Shown piece after piece: positions 30,175 through 38,377 of a stretch of 64,000 nt of DNA. Source of the DNA: JAIQGF01 sp051006995 (GTDB lineage: Bacteria; Acidobacteriota; Terriglobia; Terriglobales; Acidobacteriaceae); contig JBPCSQ010000003.1 in assembly GCA_051006995.1 (NCBI GenBank), positions 1 to 64,000 of the forward strand, in the 5' to 3' direction. The translations under genes and the position numbers were made by a program. Within the stretch, counting starts at the first letter, position 1. The number at the start of each line of letters is the position of its first letter. The notes under the pieces are model-generated. The model was not told the origin of the DNA. It searched no databases and saw nothing but the letters and a program-made list of their open reading frames with translations.

Positions 30175-31176
30175 TCAGGTGGTCTTCATCGAAAAGAATC
30201 CGCTCACGTTCTCCCACAGCAATTGCGGGAACGTCTTATCTAAATAGGAGCGTATGGAGACGTAGCACTCGTCGCAAGGGTTCGTCGGCGTAAATTCAGC
30301 GGCCATGCGGGCATACTCTTCCAGGCGGTAGCGTTGGAAGACCATCGAGCAGGGCTGCAGCCATCCGTCGCTTGTTACCACCAGGAAACGATGCCCAGCC
30401 TTGCAGCCCGGCATGCCACCATGTTCGAAAAAGCGCCGAGTGGAGGTGAGGGTGGTGGGCGAATTGACGATCCAGTTGGTGCGATCACGCCGCGACTCGA
30501 CGGCGTCTAGCTCGCGATTGAGAAGCGCGAGTTGCTCGTCGCTGGTGAGCGAATAGTCGCGGCAGCCGGTGCGGCGCGCCGAGTACGAACTGTAGCAGAC
30601 GTTCACGCCCCAAGCCTGCGCCTTATCGGCGAGCCGGCCGATCTCACCAACATTTTCGCTGGTGATGCAGGAGTTCAGCACAATGTCGTCATAGCCGTGC
30701 CGCGCCAGCCGCGGCACGATGTCGCTGAGGTGCCGATACAGCCCGGGATAGCCGCGGAAATCGTCGTGCCGCTCGTCGGGAAAATCCAGGCTGACGGAGA
30801 ACTGGTCCACCCCGGCCTCGTGCAGCGCCAGATACTTGGCCTCGGTCATCTCCGACCAGTTGGACACCAGGATGGTGTACGGAACCCCCGAGCCCGCCTT
30901 GATGTTGCGCACGATCTCCACCACATCGGAACGCATTAGCGGCTCGCCGCCCGACACCTGCACCACGCACGGCCGCAGCGCCTGCATGTAGCGGCGGTAG
31001 TCGGCGGGCTTGAGCTGGCGGGACTCGTCGCGCGGGCCGCCGTGGTCACAATGCTTGCAAAAGCAGGTGCACGAATCGGTCACTTCGAAGGAGACGACGA
31101 TGGGACGCCCCGCCGGCCAGTTGGCCGAACCGCGGGCGATGATGTGCAGCGAATCGAGAAAGGAAACCTTGCGCAT
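30175..31176 (-). CDS. Radical SAM protein with C-terminal cysteine cluster
   Basis: A 333-residue radical SAM enzyme. C36-x3-C40-x2-C43 (CTCFCKHC) binds the catalytic [4Fe-4S] cluster, and VSGGEPLMR at about residue 74 is the SAM-binding GGE motif. The C-terminal part has further cysteines (GMPGCKAG, LQPCSM, PCDECY) in a SPASM/twitch-like arrangement for an auxiliary cluster. The substrate is unknown; peptide or cofactor maturation is typical of such proteins. The ATG at 31176 has GAGGTGA upstream. It is divergent from the benzoyl-CoA reductase operon across a 143-bp region containing a Crp-type palindrome, so the two may be co-regulated. Confidence 0.82.
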   Translation of the reverse strand: MRKVSFLDSLHIIARGSANWPAGRPIVVSFEVTDSCTCFCKHCDHGGPRDESRQLKPADYRRYMQALRPCVVQVSGGEPLMRSDVVEIVRNIKAGSGVPYTILVSNWSEMTEAKYLALHEAGVDQFSVSLDFPDERHDDFRGYPGLYRHLSDIVPRLARHGYDDIVLNSCITSENVGEIGRLADKAQAWGVNVCYSSYSARRTGCRDYSLTSDEQLALLNRELDAVESRRDRTNWIVNSPTTLTSTRRFFEHGGMPGCKAGHRFLVVTSDGWLQPCSMVFQRYRLEEYARMAAEFTPTNPCDECYVSIRSYLDKTFPQLLWENVSGFFSMKTT

Positions 31177-31270
31177 GCGGCGCGATCACCTCGTTTTTAA
31201 CCGAACGATCATGCTAGACCGGTTGCGCGGCCCGGCGCAACGCAAGCCCGCCGTTTACGTCACCGAGCTG

Positions 31271-31286
31271 CGTGATGTGCGTCACA
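31271..31286 (+). promoter_or_regulatory. Candidate Crp/FNR-family operator upstream of bcr operon
   Basis: CGTGA-TGTGCG-TCACA matches the TGTGA-N6-TCACA consensus at nine of ten positions. A TATTGA element at about 31309-31314 could serve as the -10, giving a start near 31320 with the site at about -41.5. The same site could act on the divergent radical SAM gene. Confidence 0.5.
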
Positions 31287-31319
31287 GCGGGGCCGGCCGC
31301 TTGGCGGTATTGATAGAGA

Positions 31320-32471
31320 GTGGATGGTGTAGAACGAACGTTCGATAAGTGCCTCGACCTCCTCCAGGACCTCTCTTTCCCCAATGTTCGCCGGTGGAAG
31401 AGCGGCGGCGGCAAGGCGGTCGGCTACTTCCCCGTCTATGCGCCCGTGGAACTGGTGCACGCCGCCGGCATGCTGCCGGTGGCGCTGGCCGGCGCCGGCG
31501 ACCGGCTCGACATCCAGCATGCCGATGCGCGCTTTGGCTCCTTCATCTGCTCTATCGTGAAGACCACGGCGGAGATGGCGCTGACCGGCGGCCTGGACTG
31601 CTTCGAGGGCCTGCTGTTCTCGACCATTTGCGACTCGGCGCGAAACTTGTGCTTCGTGCTGAAGCGCAATCTTCCGCAAGCCTGCATCGAGTTCATTCAC
31701 CTGCCGCAGAACTGCAACTCGACGGCTACGGTGGATTTCCTGACCGAGGAGTACCGTCGCGTGCTCGCGCGTTTGGAGGAAATCACCGGCGCGGGCTGTT
31801 CGCAGGATGCGATCCGCGCCTCCATCGCGGTTTACAACGAAAACCGCCGCCTGATCCGCGAGCTCTGCGACTTGCGGCGGCATAGCCCGCACTTGCTCGC
31901 CGCGTGGGAATCCTATGTCCTGATCCGGGCCGGAGGCGTAATGCCGGTCGAGGATCACAGTCGACTGCTGCGCGAAGCGATTCCGCAGATCCAGGGCCGG
32001 ACCAACAAGAAACGCGATTCGGTCCGCGTGATCATTGAGGGCGCATTCTGCGAGCAGCCTCCCCTGCAATTGATTCGACTGCTTGAGGACGCGGGATGCT
32101 ACATCGTGGCCGACGACCTCACGCTCGGGCAAAACTGGTTTGCGGGCGAGATCAGCAGCGAGGGCGATCCAGTGCGCGCGTTGGCGGACGCCTATGTCAA
32201 CGCGTCGCGATATTCCTCAGTGCGGCACGACTTCCGACAGCCGCGCTGGGATGGGTTGGCGGAGAAAGTACGTTCGCACGACGCCGCTGCCGTAGTCTTC
32301 CTGATCGCGAAGTTCTGCGAGCCTGCATATTTCGATTACGTGCCCTTCCGCCAGAAGCTGGACGAGCTCGGAATTCCTCACCTGCTGGTGGAATTCGAAG
32401 AGAAGCTTTTCACCTTCGACCGGCTGCGCACCGAGGCTGAGACTTTTGTCGAGGCGCTGGTCTTCGACTGA
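31320..32471 (+). CDS. bcrC: Benzoyl-CoA reductase subunit C (BcrC/BadD-like)
   Basis: A 383-residue member of the 2-hydroxyacyl-CoA dehydratase D-component family. Segments such as VGYFPVYAPVELVHAAGMLP, SIAVYNENRRLIREL and EGAFCEQPPLQLIRLLEDAG correspond closely to BcrC of denitrifying bacteria. With BcrB it forms the substrate-reducing module that binds [4Fe-4S] clusters and performs ATP-driven ring reduction of benzoyl-CoA to the 1,5-diene. Cysteines at SFICSI, TICDSA, AFCEQP and KFCEPA are candidate ligands. The start is a GTG at 31320 with only a weak ribosome-binding sequence; no better in-frame start exists before the conserved region. It is the first gene of a seven-gene operon. Confidence 0.9.
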   Translation: MDGVERTFDKCLDLLQDLSFPNVRRWKSGGGKAVGYFPVYAPVELVHAAGMLPVALAGAGDRLDIQHADARFGSFICSIVKTTAEMALTGGLDCFEGLLFSTICDSARNLCFVLKRNLPQACIEFIHLPQNCNSTATVDFLTEEYRRVLARLEEITGAGCSQDAIRASIAVYNENRRLIRELCDLRRHSPHLLAAWESYVLIRAGGVMPVEDHSRLLREAIPQIQGRTNKKRDSVRVIIEGAFCEQPPLQLIRLLEDAGCYIVADDLTLGQNWFAGEISSEGDPVRALADAYVNASRYSSVRHDFRQPRWDGLAEKVRSHDAAAVVFLIAKFCEPAYFDYVPFRQKLDELGIPHLLVEFEEKLFTFDRLRTEAETFVEALVFD

Positions 32472-32493
32472 CGTAAGGAGCCGCAAACACGCC

Positions 32494-33768
32494 ATGGCAG
32501 TGAAAACGGAATACCGCGGCAACATCCACCAGCGCCAGAAAGAGCTCATGCTCGACTGGTACCGGCGGCTAGACGAAGCCGCCACCAGCGGCGAGCCGGC
32601 GAGCGTATCCATGATGATTTCCGGCAACTGCGTGGAATTGCTGGAGGGATTCGGCGCCGAGCCGATCTATCCCGAAATCAACGCGCTGCAACTGGCAATC
32701 CGGCACCAGTCGCTGGAGCCGATCCTGGCGGCCGAAGACCTGGGGTACGCCGCCGACAATTGCGCCTACGTAAAAGCCGACATCGGGTGCTACCTGAAGG
32801 GAATCACGCCCACTGGCGGCAAGCTGCCCAAGCCCACGCTGGTGCTGTGCAACTTCGTCGGCTGTAACACCTACCTGAAATGGTTTGAGCACGTCGCCAA
32901 GATGACCGGCTCACCGCTGGCCGTGGTGGACGTGCCATTCATGCGCGGCGAAGAGCCCAGCCAAGCGGATGTCGCCTACGTGGTGCGGCAACTCGAGGAA
33001 GTCATCGCCAAGCTGGAAACGCTGACCGGCCGCCGCTTCGATCAGGACCGCTTCCGCCAGGCAGTGCGCTGCGCCGCCGAGGTGGAGGATCTCTGGTCGA
33101 AGATCAAGCATCTTTCGCGGAGCTCGCCCTCGCCCTTCGATGCCTATTTCGACGCCATCACCCTGATGGGTCCGCTGTACGTTTACCGCGGACGCCAGGA
33201 AGGCGTGGACTTTTTCCGCGCGGCATTGGATGAGCTGAGCACGAAGCGCGATTCCCTGGTGGGATTGCAGGAGCTGGAAAAGTTTCGGCTGGTGTTCGAA
33301 GGCCCGCCGCCGTATCCGTATTTCCGCTCGTTCCGCGACATGTTCGCCAAGTGGAAAGCGTGCGCGGTGGCCTCCACCTACTCCACTGTCGGCGGGCTAT
33401 GGGAGTTCGGCTTCCGCCACGACCCCGACCATCCCTTCGAGTCGGTGGCACGCCACATGATTGCGGAAAACGTAACCAACCGGAACCTGCTGCAGCGCTA
33501 CCAGCAAGTTCGCCGCTACGTCGAGGAGTGGAACGCCGACGGCGTCATTATTCATTTCGTCAAAAGCTGCCGCCTGTTTTCCTGCGGCCAGGGGGACATG
33601 CGCGATTACTTCAGCAAGCAGCTACACGTCCCCACGCTCTACATCGAATCGGACCTGGAAGATCCCCGGTATTTCGCCGAAGCGCAGATGAAGAACCGAG
33701 TGGATGCGTTCTTTGAGGCGCTGGAGCGCGCCAAGCGAATGGCCGGCAAAGCAGCGGCCAACGATTAG
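32494..33768 (+). CDS. bcrB: Benzoyl-CoA reductase subunit B (BcrB/BadE-like)
   Basis: A 424-residue protein of the same family, the usual length for BcrB. TYVKADIG-type text appears as AYVKADIGCYLKGITPTGGK, with LCNFVGCNTYLKWFEHV after it, SYTKVGGL-type text as STYSTVGGLWEFGFRHDP, and the C-terminal KSCRLFSCGQ followed by IESDLEDPRYF. Cysteines in these motifs ligate the active-site cluster. The ATG at 32494 (MAVKTEYRG) is preferred over the open frame upstream because AAGGAG precedes it and it starts after the bcrC stop at 32471. It pairs with BcrC to form the heterodimeric catalytic half of the class I (ATP-dependent) reductase. Confidence 0.9.
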   Translation: MAVKTEYRGNIHQRQKELMLDWYRRLDEAATSGEPASVSMMISGNCVELLEGFGAEPIYPEINALQLAIRHQSLEPILAAEDLGYAADNCAYVKADIGCYLKGITPTGGKLPKPTLVLCNFVGCNTYLKWFEHVAKMTGSPLAVVDVPFMRGEEPSQADVAYVVRQLEEVIAKLETLTGRRFDQDRFRQAVRCAAEVEDLWSKIKHLSRSSPSPFDAYFDAITLMGPLYVYRGRQEGVDFFRAALDELSTKRDSLVGLQELEKFRLVFEGPPPYPYFRSFRDMFAKWKACAVASTYSTVGGLWEFGFRHDPDHPFESVARHMIAENVTNRNLLQRYQQVRRYVEEWNADGVIIHFVKSCRLFSCGQGDMRDYFSKQLHVPTLYIESDLEDPRYFAEAQMKNRVDAFFEALERAKRMAGKAAAND

Positions 33769-33776
33769 GAGAATGG

Positions 33777-34619
33777 ATGAGGACTGCCGCAGGAGTTGAC
33801 GTGGGCTCCACCCAGACCAAGGCGGTGCTGCTCTCCGAGCAAGGAGGCACGCCGCAGTTGGTGGCGAAGATCGTCGTGGACACTGGCGCCAACGTGCGCA
33901 AGGCCGCCGAAGGCGCCTTCGATCAATGTTGCCGCGCCGCCGGGATCCTGCCGAGCGAAGTCGGCTTCGTGGTCGGCACCGGCTACGGCCGCTACAACAT
34001 TTCGTTTGGTCAGGCGCAGATGACGGAGATCACCTGCCATGCCCGCGGCGCGCACTTTCTTTGCCCGGGAACCCGCACCGTGATTGACATGGGGGGCCAG
34101 GATTCCAAGGCCATCAGCGTGGGAGAAAGCGGCGAGGTGCTGGACTTCGTCATGAACGACAAGTGCGCGGCCGGCACCGGGCGTTTTCTGGCCAACGCCG
34201 CCGAAGTGATGGGCGTCGGGCTGGACGAAATCGGGCCGCTGTCGCTGCGTGGCACTCGCCCGGTGAAGATGGCGACGGTGTGCACCGTCTTCGTCGAAGC
34301 CGACATTCTTTCCTACCTGGGGCAAGGCAAGAAGCCGGAAGACATCCTGGCCGGCGTTCATCTGGCGATCGCAAAACGTACGGTGTCGCTCGCCCGACGC
34401 CTGAATATCGAGCCGGAAGTCACCATGACGGGCGGAGTCGCACAGAATCCCGGCATGGTCCAGGCTCTCGAGGAAGTGCTCGGCCGCCGCATGCAGGTCA
34501 GCGGCGACGCCCAGTTCATCGGCGCCCTGGGCGCGGCCCTGTTCGCGCTGGAACGCATGGGCGAAAGCTTCGAATCCGCAGTATGGAGAACGCAGCATGC
34601 CGCTGGTAGCAGGAATTGA
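33777..34619 (+). CDS. bcrD: Benzoyl-CoA reductase ATPase subunit D (BcrD/BadG-like)
   Basis: A 280-residue ASKHA-fold ATPase of the HgdC/BcrAD activator family. The phosphate-binding motifs AGVDVGSTQTKAV (N-terminus) and IDMGGQDSKAI, the cluster-ligand cysteines in NDKCAAGTGRF and TVCTVFVEAD, and TGGVAQNPGMV near the end are all present. It dimerises with BcrA around a shared [4Fe-4S] cluster and couples ATP hydrolysis to electron transfer into BcrBC. The ATG at 33777 follows TAGGAGA; another ATG four bases earlier is out of frame. Its last 23 bases overlap the start of the next gene. Confidence 0.9.
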   Translation: MRTAAGVDVGSTQTKAVLLSEQGGTPQLVAKIVVDTGANVRKAAEGAFDQCCRAAGILPSEVGFVVGTGYGRYNISFGQAQMTEITCHARGAHFLCPGTRTVIDMGGQDSKAISVGESGEVLDFVMNDKCAAGTGRFLANAAEVMGVGLDEIGPLSLRGTRPVKMATVCTVFVEADILSYLGQGKKPEDILAGVHLAIAKRTVSLARRLNIEPEVTMTGGVAQNPGMVQALEEVLGRRMQVSGDAQFIGALGAALFALERMGESFESAVWRTQHAAGSRN

Positions 34620-36489
34620 TTGCGGTACCGGATTTACCAAGGCCGTGCTGGTCTCGCAGGAGAACGGCGGCCCCGCGCGCGTTCTGGGCAAGGGACGCAG
34701 CCGTAGCGGCATCCATGTGGACCAGGCTGCCGAGGCTGCCCTCGCTGCCGCCCTGGCCGAAGCCAAGTTGGCGCGTGATGATGTTGACTACGTGACGGCA
34801 ACGGGATTTGGCCGCTACAACCTGAGCTCGCGCGACATCCAGGTCACCGAAATCACCAGCGCGGCGCGCGCGGCGCACCTGTTGTTTGCCTCCGCCACTA
34901 CGGTGCTCGATATCGGCAGCCAATCCACGCGCGCCATCGCCGTCGGCGAACGCGGCAAAGTCCGCACCTTCAAGAGCAACGACAAGTGCGCCGCGGGCTC
35001 CGGCATGTTCATCGCCCGCGCCGCCAAGTACCTGGAAATTCCGCTGGAGAGCGTGGGAGAACTTTCCCTCCGCGCCAGTCACCCGCAGCCGATCAGCAGC
35101 GTGTGCGCGGTGCTGGCGGAAAGCGAAATCATCAACCACGTCAGCGCCGGGGTGACCATCGAAGACATCCTGCGCGGGATTCACGACTCGCTCGCCGACC
35201 GCGCCGGCGCGTTGTTGAAGCGCGTGGGCATGACCGATGAGATCACTTTTATCGGCGGCGTTGCCCGGCAACAAGGGCTGGTGGCCGCGCTCGAGCAGCG
35301 CCTCGGGGTGAAGGTGAATGTTCCCGAGGACTGCGATTACGTGTGCGCCGTCGGGGCCGCGCTGCTGGGACTTCGACGCATGGCCGCGCGCGCGCCGGTT
35401 GCGTCCGGCGTGCTGACGGTCCAGGCCCATGGCTATCGTCTGGTTGCTCCGGGACAGCCGCTGCAAGCTTGCGAATTGTCGCTGAGCCCGGCGGCCGACG
35501 AGGTGGTCGTGCAGGTGATCGGGTGCGGCGTCTGCCACACCGATGTTGGATTCGCCGACGGCAGCGTACCCACGCGCCACCCTCTACCGATTGTCCTGGG
35601 ACACGAGATCGTCGGCCGCGTGACCGCGGCGGGAAAACAGGCGCATGGCATGGACGGCAAACTCGTCATCGTGCCCGCGGTGATTCCTTGCGGCGAGTGC
35701 CCTGCCTGCCAGGCGGGCCGGGCGACAGTTTGCCGCAAACAATTTATGCCGGGCAACGACGGCGATGGGGGTTTCGCCACCCATGTACGAGTCCCGGCGC
35801 GCGGGCTGTGCGTGGTGCCGGAGCCGCTGCCGGCGCAAGTGCGCGCCGAACATCTGTCGGTCGTTGCCGACGCTGTGACCACGCCGTTTGAAGCCATCCG
35901 CCGGGCGGGCGTCAGTGCGCAGGATGTGGTGGTGATCGTGGGCGCGGGCGGCATCGGCGGGTTTGGAGTTCAGATCGCCGCATCGTTCCAAGCTGCCGTG
36001 GTCGCGGTGGACGTGGACGACGAGCGCCTGGCATTGGCGGCAGCACACGGCGCCGCGCTCACGCTGAATCCTTCTGCCCTGGACGATAAGTCGCTGAAGT
36101 CGGCGGTGCGAGCCTTTGCTAAAGAAAAACGGCCGCAGTCGGTCGGGCTGAAGATTTTAGAAATGAGCGGCACGCCGGCAGGCCAGGCGACGGCCTTCAA
36201 CCTGCTCGATTTCGGCGCTTATCTGGCCGTAGTCGGTTTTACGCCCAAGAAAATTGATATCAGGCTTTCCAACCTGATGGCGTTTGACGCTACGGTCCGG
36301 GGGAATTGGGGCTGTCCGCCCGAGCAGTATCCGGCAGCGCTGCAAATGGTGCTCGACGGCAAAATCGAAATCGCGCCCTACGTTGAGGAGCACTGGCTGG
36401 ACGAAGCTCCTGAGGTATTCGAGGCGGTCGCGCAGCACCGCATCCGCCGCCGCGTAATTCTGAAGCCAAGACAAAACAATCTGGTGTAG
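34597..36489 (+). CDS. Fusion of BcrA-type ATPase and 6-hydroxycyclohex-1-ene-1-carbonyl-CoA dehydrogenase
   Basis: One 630-residue ORF with two complete enzymes. Residues 1-262 are a BcrA/BadF ATPase (GIDCGTGFTKAV, LDIGSQSTRAI, NDKCAAGSGMFI, VCAVLAESEII, FIGGVARQQG). Residues about 275-630 are a zinc MDR dehydrogenase closely resembling Had: catalytic-zinc CGVCHTD, GHEIVGR, structural-zinc CGECPACQAGRATVC, ADAVTTPFEA, Rossmann IVGAGGIGGFG and RLSNLMAFDATVRGNWGC. The linker (LRRMAARAPVASG) is only about a dozen residues. In known denitrifiers bcrA and had are separate genes. An ATG at about 35380 could allow internal initiation of Had alone. The fusion links ring reduction to a downstream oxidation step of the same pathway. 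Confidence 0.9.
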   Translation: MPLVAGIDCGTGFTKAVLVSQENGGPARVLGKGRSRSGIHVDQAAEAALAAALAEAKLARDDVDYVTATGFGRYNLSSRDIQVTEITSAARAAHLLFASATTVLDIGSQSTRAIAVGERGKVRTFKSNDKCAAGSGMFIARAAKYLEIPLESVGELSLRASHPQPISSVCAVLAESEIINHVSAGVTIEDILRGIHDSLADRAGALLKRVGMTDEITFIGGVARQQGLVAALEQRLGVKVNVPEDCDYVCAVGAALLGLRRMAARAPVASGVLTVQAHGYRLVAPGQPLQACELSLSPAADEVVVQVIGCGVCHTDVGFADGSVPTRHPLPIVLGHEIVGRVTAAGKQAHGMDGKLVIVPAVIPCGECPACQAGRATVCRKQFMPGNDGDGGFATHVRVPARGLCVVPEPLPAQVRAEHLSVVADAVTTPFEAIRRAGVSAQDVVVIVGAGGIGGFGVQIAASFQAAVVAVDVDDERLALAAAHGAALTLNPSALDDKSLKSAVRAFAKEKRPQSVGLKILEMSGTPAGQATAFNLLDFGAYLAVVGFTPKKIDIRLSNLMAFDATVRGNWGCPPEQYPAALQMVLDGKIEIAPYVEEHWLDEAPEVFEAVAQHRIRRRVILKPRQNNLV

Positions 36490-36497
36490 GTGCATTC

Positions 36498-37601
36498 ATG
36501 ATGGATCACAACCTGGCGCCGGAACACACGCCGGCCAACATCCTGGTCGAGCACAGACCGTGTCGCGGACGCGACCGTGCGGAAATCGCCGGCCTCCACA
36601 ACGTCTGGATCACGCTCAACAATCCGCGCGAGATGAACAGCTACACCACCGAGATGACCAAGGAAATCATCCTGGCCGTTCGCGCCGCCGCCAATGACCG
36701 CGCCGCGGTCTGCGTGGTGCTCACCGGCGCGGGGACTCAGGCCTTCTGCAGCGGCGGAAATACGCGCGAGTACGCGGAAATCTACGCCGGCGCGCCCGCC
36801 GAGTACCGCCAGTACATGCGCCTGTTCAACGACATGGTGACCGCCATCCTGCACTGCGACAAGCCGGTCATCTGCCGCGCCAACGGCATGCGCGTGGGCG
36901 GCGGGCAGGAAATCGGAATGGCCTGCGACTTCTCGATTGCCTCGGATTTGGCGATCTTCAGCCAGGCAGGGCCGAAGCACGGCTCGGCGCCCGATGGCGG
37001 GAGCACGGACTTTCTGCCGCTCATGGTCGGCATCGAGCGCGCCATGACCAGCGGAACCCTCTGCGAGCCGTGGAGCGCACATCGCTTCTATTACTGGGGA
37101 GGCCTGACGCAAATAGTTCCGGCGGCGCGCGTGGATGGCGCGTGGGTCGCAAATCCGCTGGTGGTCACCGACCGCATGCTGGATGAGTTCGGGCGCGTCG
37201 TTCTCGGCGACTTCCGAAGCGGCGCCGAACGGGAAAAGGGCAAAAGCATTCTGGCAGGCGCGCAGATTGATCTCTCGCTTCTCGACGCGGCGATCGAGGA
37301 GCTGTGCACGCGCCTGCTGTACACCATGCCCGATTGCCTGACGAAGACGATCGAAAGCTTGCGCAAGCACAAGCTGGAGCACTGGGACCGAAATCGCGAG
37401 AGCAACCGCGCCTGGCTTTCCTTGAACATGATGACCGAGGCGAATGCCGGCTTTCGCGCCTTTCATTATGGTGACAAGAAGCAGCGGGAGGTGGATTTCG
37501 TCCGCCTGCGGCAGCGGCTTGCCGAAGGAGCGCGTTGGGATGAAGACCTGATCGCGGAGGTCGCGCCGTGGGCGGCAAAGAAAGCGGCGGCCCTGCCATG
37601 A
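36498..37601 (+). CDS. oah: 6-oxocyclohex-1-ene-1-carbonyl-CoA hydrolase (Oah/BamA type)
   Basis: A 367-residue crotonase-superfamily ring-opening hydrolase, the widely used marker (bamA) for anaerobic aromatic degradation. The N-terminal NVWITLNNPREMNSYTTEMT, oxyanion-hole segment AFCSGGNTREYAEIY, ANGMRVGGGQEIGMACDFSI and GSAPDGGSTDFLPLM are hallmark stretches. It hydrates and opens the ring of 6-oxocyclohexenoyl-CoA, the product of Had, to give 3-hydroxypimelyl-CoA. The length is typical of Oah (about 375) and longer than ordinary enoyl-CoA hydratases. Two adjacent ATGs (36498, 36501) are possible starts, 9 bp after the fusion gene. It overlaps the next gene by four bases. Confidence 0.93.
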   Translation: MMDHNLAPEHTPANILVEHRPCRGRDRAEIAGLHNVWITLNNPREMNSYTTEMTKEIILAVRAAANDRAAVCVVLTGAGTQAFCSGGNTREYAEIYAGAPAEYRQYMRLFNDMVTAILHCDKPVICRANGMRVGGGQEIGMACDFSIASDLAIFSQAGPKHGSAPDGGSTDFLPLMVGIERAMTSGTLCEPWSAHRFYYWGGLTQIVPAARVDGAWVANPLVVTDRMLDEFGRVVLGDFRSGAEREKGKSILAGAQIDLSLLDAAIEELCTRLLYTMPDCLTKTIESLRKHKLEHWDRNRESNRAWLSLNMMTEANAGFRAFHYGDKKQREVDFVRLRQRLAEGARWDEDLIAEVAPWAAKKAAALP

Positions 37602-38377
37602 CCTTCAACAAAATCCGTTGCGATTCCCTGTTCGATGGACGCGTCGCGAAAATCTCGCTGGCGGCGCCCAAGGCCAATATTGTTGACCAGACAATGATCG
37701 TGGAACTCGAGCGCGCATTCTCCGGCTGCAAAGGCCGCCGCCTGCATGCAATTGTGTTGACCGCCGAAGGCCCCAATTTCAGTTACGGCGCCAGCGTGCA
37801 GGAGCATTTGCCCGAGCACATTCAAACCACGTTGCAAGTGCTCCACCGGCTTTTGCGCACGATTGCCGGCGCAGAAGCCCCCGTCATCGCGGCCGTACGA
37901 GGGCAATGCCTCGGGGGCGGCTTCGAACTCGTTCTGGCGTGCGACTTGATCATCGCCGAAGCAGACGCAGTGTTTGCGTCCCCTGAGATCAAGCTCGGCG
38001 TCTTTCCACCGGCGGCTTGTGCGCTGTTGCCCGTGCGCATCGGCGCTGCGTCCGCCAGCGCGGTCGTGCTCACCGGCGCCTCTCTCTGTGCGGAACACGC
38101 GCGTAGCTTCGGCCTAGTGTCGCAACTCGTCGCGTCGGGAGAGCTGGAACGCGAGTTGCTGCGCTGGCTGGAATCGGACTTCGCGCCTCGCTCCCGTGAC
38201 AGTTTGCGCCTGGCAGCGCAGGCCACGCGCCGACCGGTATTGCGTGCGCTGGAACAAGACCTGCCAGTGCTGGAACGGCTGTATCTGGATGAGCTGATGA
38301 AATGCGATGACGCCGTCGAGGGCATCCGCGCTTTTCTTGAAAAGCGAGCGCCGCGATTTGCGGCGGTGGCGAGGTGA
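37598..38377 (+). CDS. dch: Cyclohexa-1,5-diene-1-carbonyl-CoA hydratase
   Basis: A 259-residue crotonase-fold hydratase that would add water to the dienoyl-CoA produced by benzoyl-CoA reductase, giving the substrate of Had. ISLAAPKANIVDQTMI and FSYGASVQEHLPEH match the dienoyl-CoA hydratase group rather than generic enoyl-CoA hydratases, and RGQCLGGGFELVLACDLIIAEADAVF with PEIKLGVFPP follows the family. The ATG at 37598 forms an ATGA overlap with the oah stop and is preferred over upstream in-frame starts within oah. The next gene also overlaps (GTGA), so the last three genes are translationally coupled. Confidence 0.9.
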   Translation: MTFNKIRCDSLFDGRVAKISLAAPKANIVDQTMIVELERAFSGCKGRRLHAIVLTAEGPNFSYGASVQEHLPEHIQTTLQVLHRLLRTIAGAEAPVIAAVRGQCLGGGFELVLACDLIIAEADAVFASPEIKLGVFPPAACALLPVRIGAASASAVVLTGASLCAEHARSFGLVSQLVASGELERELLRWLESDFAPRSRDSLRLAAQATRRPVLRALEQDLPVLERLYLDELMKCDDAVEGIRAFLEKRAPRFAAVAR

